A DNA stretch of 64,000 nt from Flavobacteriales bacterium (GTDB lineage Bacteria > Bacteroidota > Bacteroidia > CAIKAF01): the NCBI GenBank assembly GCA_018401695.1, contig JAGYKD010000001.1, positions 598,016-662,015 on the forward strand. The letters run 5' to 3'. Made by a program: the position numbers and the translations under genes. The notes under the pieces were generated by a model. The model was given only the letters and a program-made list of their open reading frames with translations, was not told the DNA's origin and ran no database searches. Shown in pieces: positions 62,116 through 64,000 of the stretch (positions are counted from its first letter, which is position 1; each line of letters opens with the position of its first letter).

Positions 62116-63042
62116 ATGAGGACTTTCAAAGATACGCTTTCCCGTTGGACGCCATGGCTTAAATGGATTTTGGCCTTGGTTTCTGTGGCTTATTTGGCGT
62201 ATATGCTCAGCACTCGTCCTCTTGGCGACGTAAGGCCTGTGGCTCCGTGGTGGCTTGTTCCAGCCTTTTTGCTTTGCCCAATCAATTGGTGGTTGGAGCT
62301 ATTGAAATGGCGCATGCTTTGTGGCGCAGCGGTTCGGCTTCCTCTAAAGCGTTTTATTGGTCCTTTGCTGAGTGGGGTCAGCTTGTCGGTGTTTACCCCG
62401 AACCGGATTGGGGAGTTTGCCGGCAGGGTTTGGGGCCTTCCCCCCAGGTACCGCTGGTCGGCAGGTATGGCTTCGGTTATGGGTAGCTTTGCGCAACTGG
62501 GTACCACCCTATTTGTTGGGGGTTTGGCTTTGGCCTATCAGACCAGTAGCTCTTTTGCGCTTACGGCTCCCTATGCATGGTGGATTGTGCTATGGTTTGG
62601 TTTCCCCGTACTCCTTGCGCTTTGGCTGGCACCGGTATGGCTGCGGTATTTGCTTCGTCAATCCAAACTTAAGCTGGCCAAAAGGCTGGTGCGGGCTAGT
62701 CTAAGAATCCGTCCCAAACACATGGCCCTAGCCTTGGGTTTTTCTCTACTGCGCTACCTGGTATTTACAACGCAGTTTTTGGCTTGCGTTTGGGCCTTTG
62801 CACCGGAAGCGGAGCTTTGGGCCACGCTTCCTAAGCTAAGCTTGGTCTTCTTTTGGAATACGGTGATTCCGAGTCAAGCCTTTGCCGAAATTTTTACCCG
62901 CGGATCGCTTTCTGTGTATTTGTTGGGTGCCGATTATGGCCTACAGGCTTCCTTGTGGTTATGGGCCATCAATTTGGCCTTGCCGGCCCTGCCTGGAGCG
63001 CTTTGGTTGTGGCGAAGTTCTACCCAAAACTCAAAGCTATGA
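62116..63042 (+). CDS. Flippase-like / lysylphosphatidylglycerol-synthase-TM-family membrane protein
   Basis: A 308-residue polytopic membrane protein with about eight TM segments. It has the LPG_synthase_TM (UPF0104, AglD-like) features: FLLCPINWWLELLKWRML (about 52-69), SVFTPNRIGEFAGRVWGLP (about 95-113, matching the typical TPxRxGE motif), and later a polar VIPSQAFAEIFTRGSLSVYLLG (about 249-270). Such proteins may flip or bind lipid-linked intermediates. It overlaps the glycosyltransferase gene by 4 nt (ATGA), indicating a joint envelope role (inference). Confidence 0.78.
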   Translation: MRTFKDTLSRWTPWLKWILALVSVAYLAYMLSTRPLGDVRPVAPWWLVPAFLLCPINWWLELLKWRMLCGAAVRLPLKRFIGPLLSGVSLSVFTPNRIGEFAGRVWGLPPRYRWSAGMASVMGSFAQLGTTLFVGGLALAYQTSSSFALTAPYAWWIVLWFGFPVLLALWLAPVWLRYLLRQSKLKLAKRLVRASLRIRPKHMALALGFSLLRYLVFTTQFLACVWAFAPEAELWATLPKLSLVFFWNTVIPSQAFAEIFTRGSLSVYLLGADYGLQASLWLWAINLALPALPGALWLWRSSTQNSKL

Positions 63043-64000
63043 CGGCACTTGTTTTGCTGTTGGTCTGGTTGCTTTGGCTGCTCCTGCTTGGTTTTGGCCT
63101 CTACCGCTCCAAACAACGACCTAAAGGGAACAAGGAATTTGCCCTGGAAAAGCAATGTACGGTGTTGATTCCTGTGCGCGACGAGTTAACGGTCTTGCCC
63201 GCATTCCTAAGCTTTTGGAGACACCAAAGGGACATTGAACTTATTTTTATTGACGACCATTCGCAAGACAACTCAGCGGCTTGGTTAAACAAACAAGGCT
63301 TTACCTGCTTAACTAATGAAGGAAAAGGCAAAAAGGCGGCGCTCCGTACCGGTTGGAAGCACAGCCAAAGACCCTATATTCTGCATACCGATGCCGATGT
63401 ACTCTGGTCCCCGCAAGCTTGGCAACAATTAAAGGACGCTTTTGGTGCCATACCTGAACTTAGGTTTTGTAGCCTTTGGCCTCAAATTCAAGGAAAATGG
63501 GCCGATGCCCTGGATTTTTCTGCCATGGGCCTTAATGCCCAGGCCGCGTCCGGACTTGGAATTCCTTTCCTGGCTTCGGGAGCTGCCCTTTGCGTAAACC
63601 GTGCGACGGTGCAAGACCTAAGCTTTGCGCTGGGACCCAGTGAAAGCGGAGACGATGTATTTCTTTTGCATGCGGTGGTCTCCAAACATGGAACTAAATC
63701 GGTGGCCGTATACGACTGTCCGGATTTGCTTACCACCGGTAAGGAGCATTGGACGGCCATTTGGCAGCAAAGGCTTCGCTGGGTTTCCAAATCAAAACAT
63801 TATCGAAACCGGGCGGCACAGTCCATTTCCCTATGGATTTGGTTGTTTCATGCCTTGGCCCCTGGCGCAGTATGGGTGTTCAACGGATGGTGGGCTTTGT
63901 TGGGTTTTGTTGCTGCCAAAGCATGCCTGGATTTTCTCTTTTTTGGCTGGGCTAAACAGTTTTCCTTGGGAACAGTAGTTCTATCCATAGTTTATTGGTT
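63039..64000 (+). CDS. Glycosyltransferase family 2 (3' end beyond window)
   Basis: Open frame from ATG 63039, with no stop before 64000 (320 residues seen). It begins with a TM segment (MTALVLLLVWLLWLLLLGFGLY) followed by a GT-A domain: CTVLIPVRDE (about 40), LIFIDDHSQDNS (about 68-79), NEGKGKKAALRTG (about 92) and HTDADV (about 110, DxD-type). SGDDVFLLH (about 205) and QQRLRWVSKS (about 242) recall the (E/D)D and QxxRW motifs of processive GT2 enzymes. Further TM helices start at about 265. It overlaps the flippase gene by 4 nt; acceptor unknown. Confidence 0.88.
   Translation, partial: MTALVLLLVWLLWLLLLGFGLYRSKQRPKGNKEFALEKQCTVLIPVRDELTVLPAFLSFWRHQRDIELIFIDDHSQDNSAAWLNKQGFTCLTNEGKGKKAALRTGWKHSQRPYILHTDADVLWSPQAWQQLKDAFGAIPELRFCSLWPQIQGKWADALDFSAMGLNAQAASGLGIPFLASGAALCVNRATVQDLSFALGPSESGDDVFLLHAVVSKHGTKSVAVYDCPDLLTTGKEHWTAIWQQRLRWVSKSKHYRNRAAQSISLWIWLFHALAPGAVWVFNGWWALLGFVAAKACLDFLFFGWAKQFSLGTVVLSIVYW

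Overview
The window reads as chromosomal DNA of a Bacteroidota bacterium, most likely of the Flavobacteriales (inference). The evidence is a type IX secretion (T9SS) C-terminal sorting domain, a PorV/PorQ-family barrel, a carboxypeptidase-regulatory-domain TonB receptor, menaquinone synthesis genes (menC, menE), homodimeric-type glycyl-tRNA synthetase, isocitrate dehydrogenase with a C-terminal extension, an Omp28-like thioredoxin lipoprotein, and several TAnnTTTG promoter boxes in place of the sigma70 consensus. Shine-Dalgarno sequences are mostly absent, as is normal for the phylum.

Layout. 0-16 kb: menC-menE, a Crp/Fnr regulator, two duplicated tiny lipoproteins, a glyS operon with a membrane protein, a DUF2892-type gene, icd, an AraC regulator divergent from a PAS histidine kinase, a fatty acid desaturase and a ClC channel. 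16-28 kb: cell-envelope genes, including a glycine-rich secreted protein, a beta-barrel, two lipoproteins, an FkbM methyltransferase, and a tightly packed four-gene operon of exported proteins ending in an 816-residue leucine-rich-repeat protein. 28-34 kb: an AddA/AddB-type helicase-nuclease pair. 34-37 kb: an accessory patch with nested palindromes, an AT-rich DUF1016 nuclease gene, an AraC pseudogene and more palindromes. 37-48 kb: a second glycine-rich protein, tatD-ansA, tRNA-Ser with a duplicated 3' end, an ExbB/ExbD operon, an NlpC/P60-CapA fusion, a T9SS cargo protein and a helical conserved protein. 48-64 kb: tmRNA, DAHP synthase/chorismate mutase, greA and a HIT gene, a TonB receptor - giant exported protein - PorV-like operon, ruvC, a flippase-like protein and a glycosyltransferase cut by the window end.

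How genes work together. ExbB/ExbD probably energise TonB receptors such as the one at 56.9-60.7 kb. The PorV-like protein downstream probably serves export or anchoring of the giant protein encoded between them. menC/menE supply menaquinone. AddAB, RuvC and the DUF1016 protein concern DNA processing.

The most interesting signal is non-coding. Eight intergenic GC-rich long hairpins (about 3.05, 8.7, 17.0, 17.9, 21.3, 36.8, 48.5 and 61.4 kb) share a small structured apical core although their outer arms have unrelated sequences. The inner stem changes compensatorily from copy to copy. I do not recognise this as a named family. Short palindrome arrays, nested palindromes and a 69-bp tRNA-end duplication accompany them. 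Everything here was read by eye; no database search or folding program was run.
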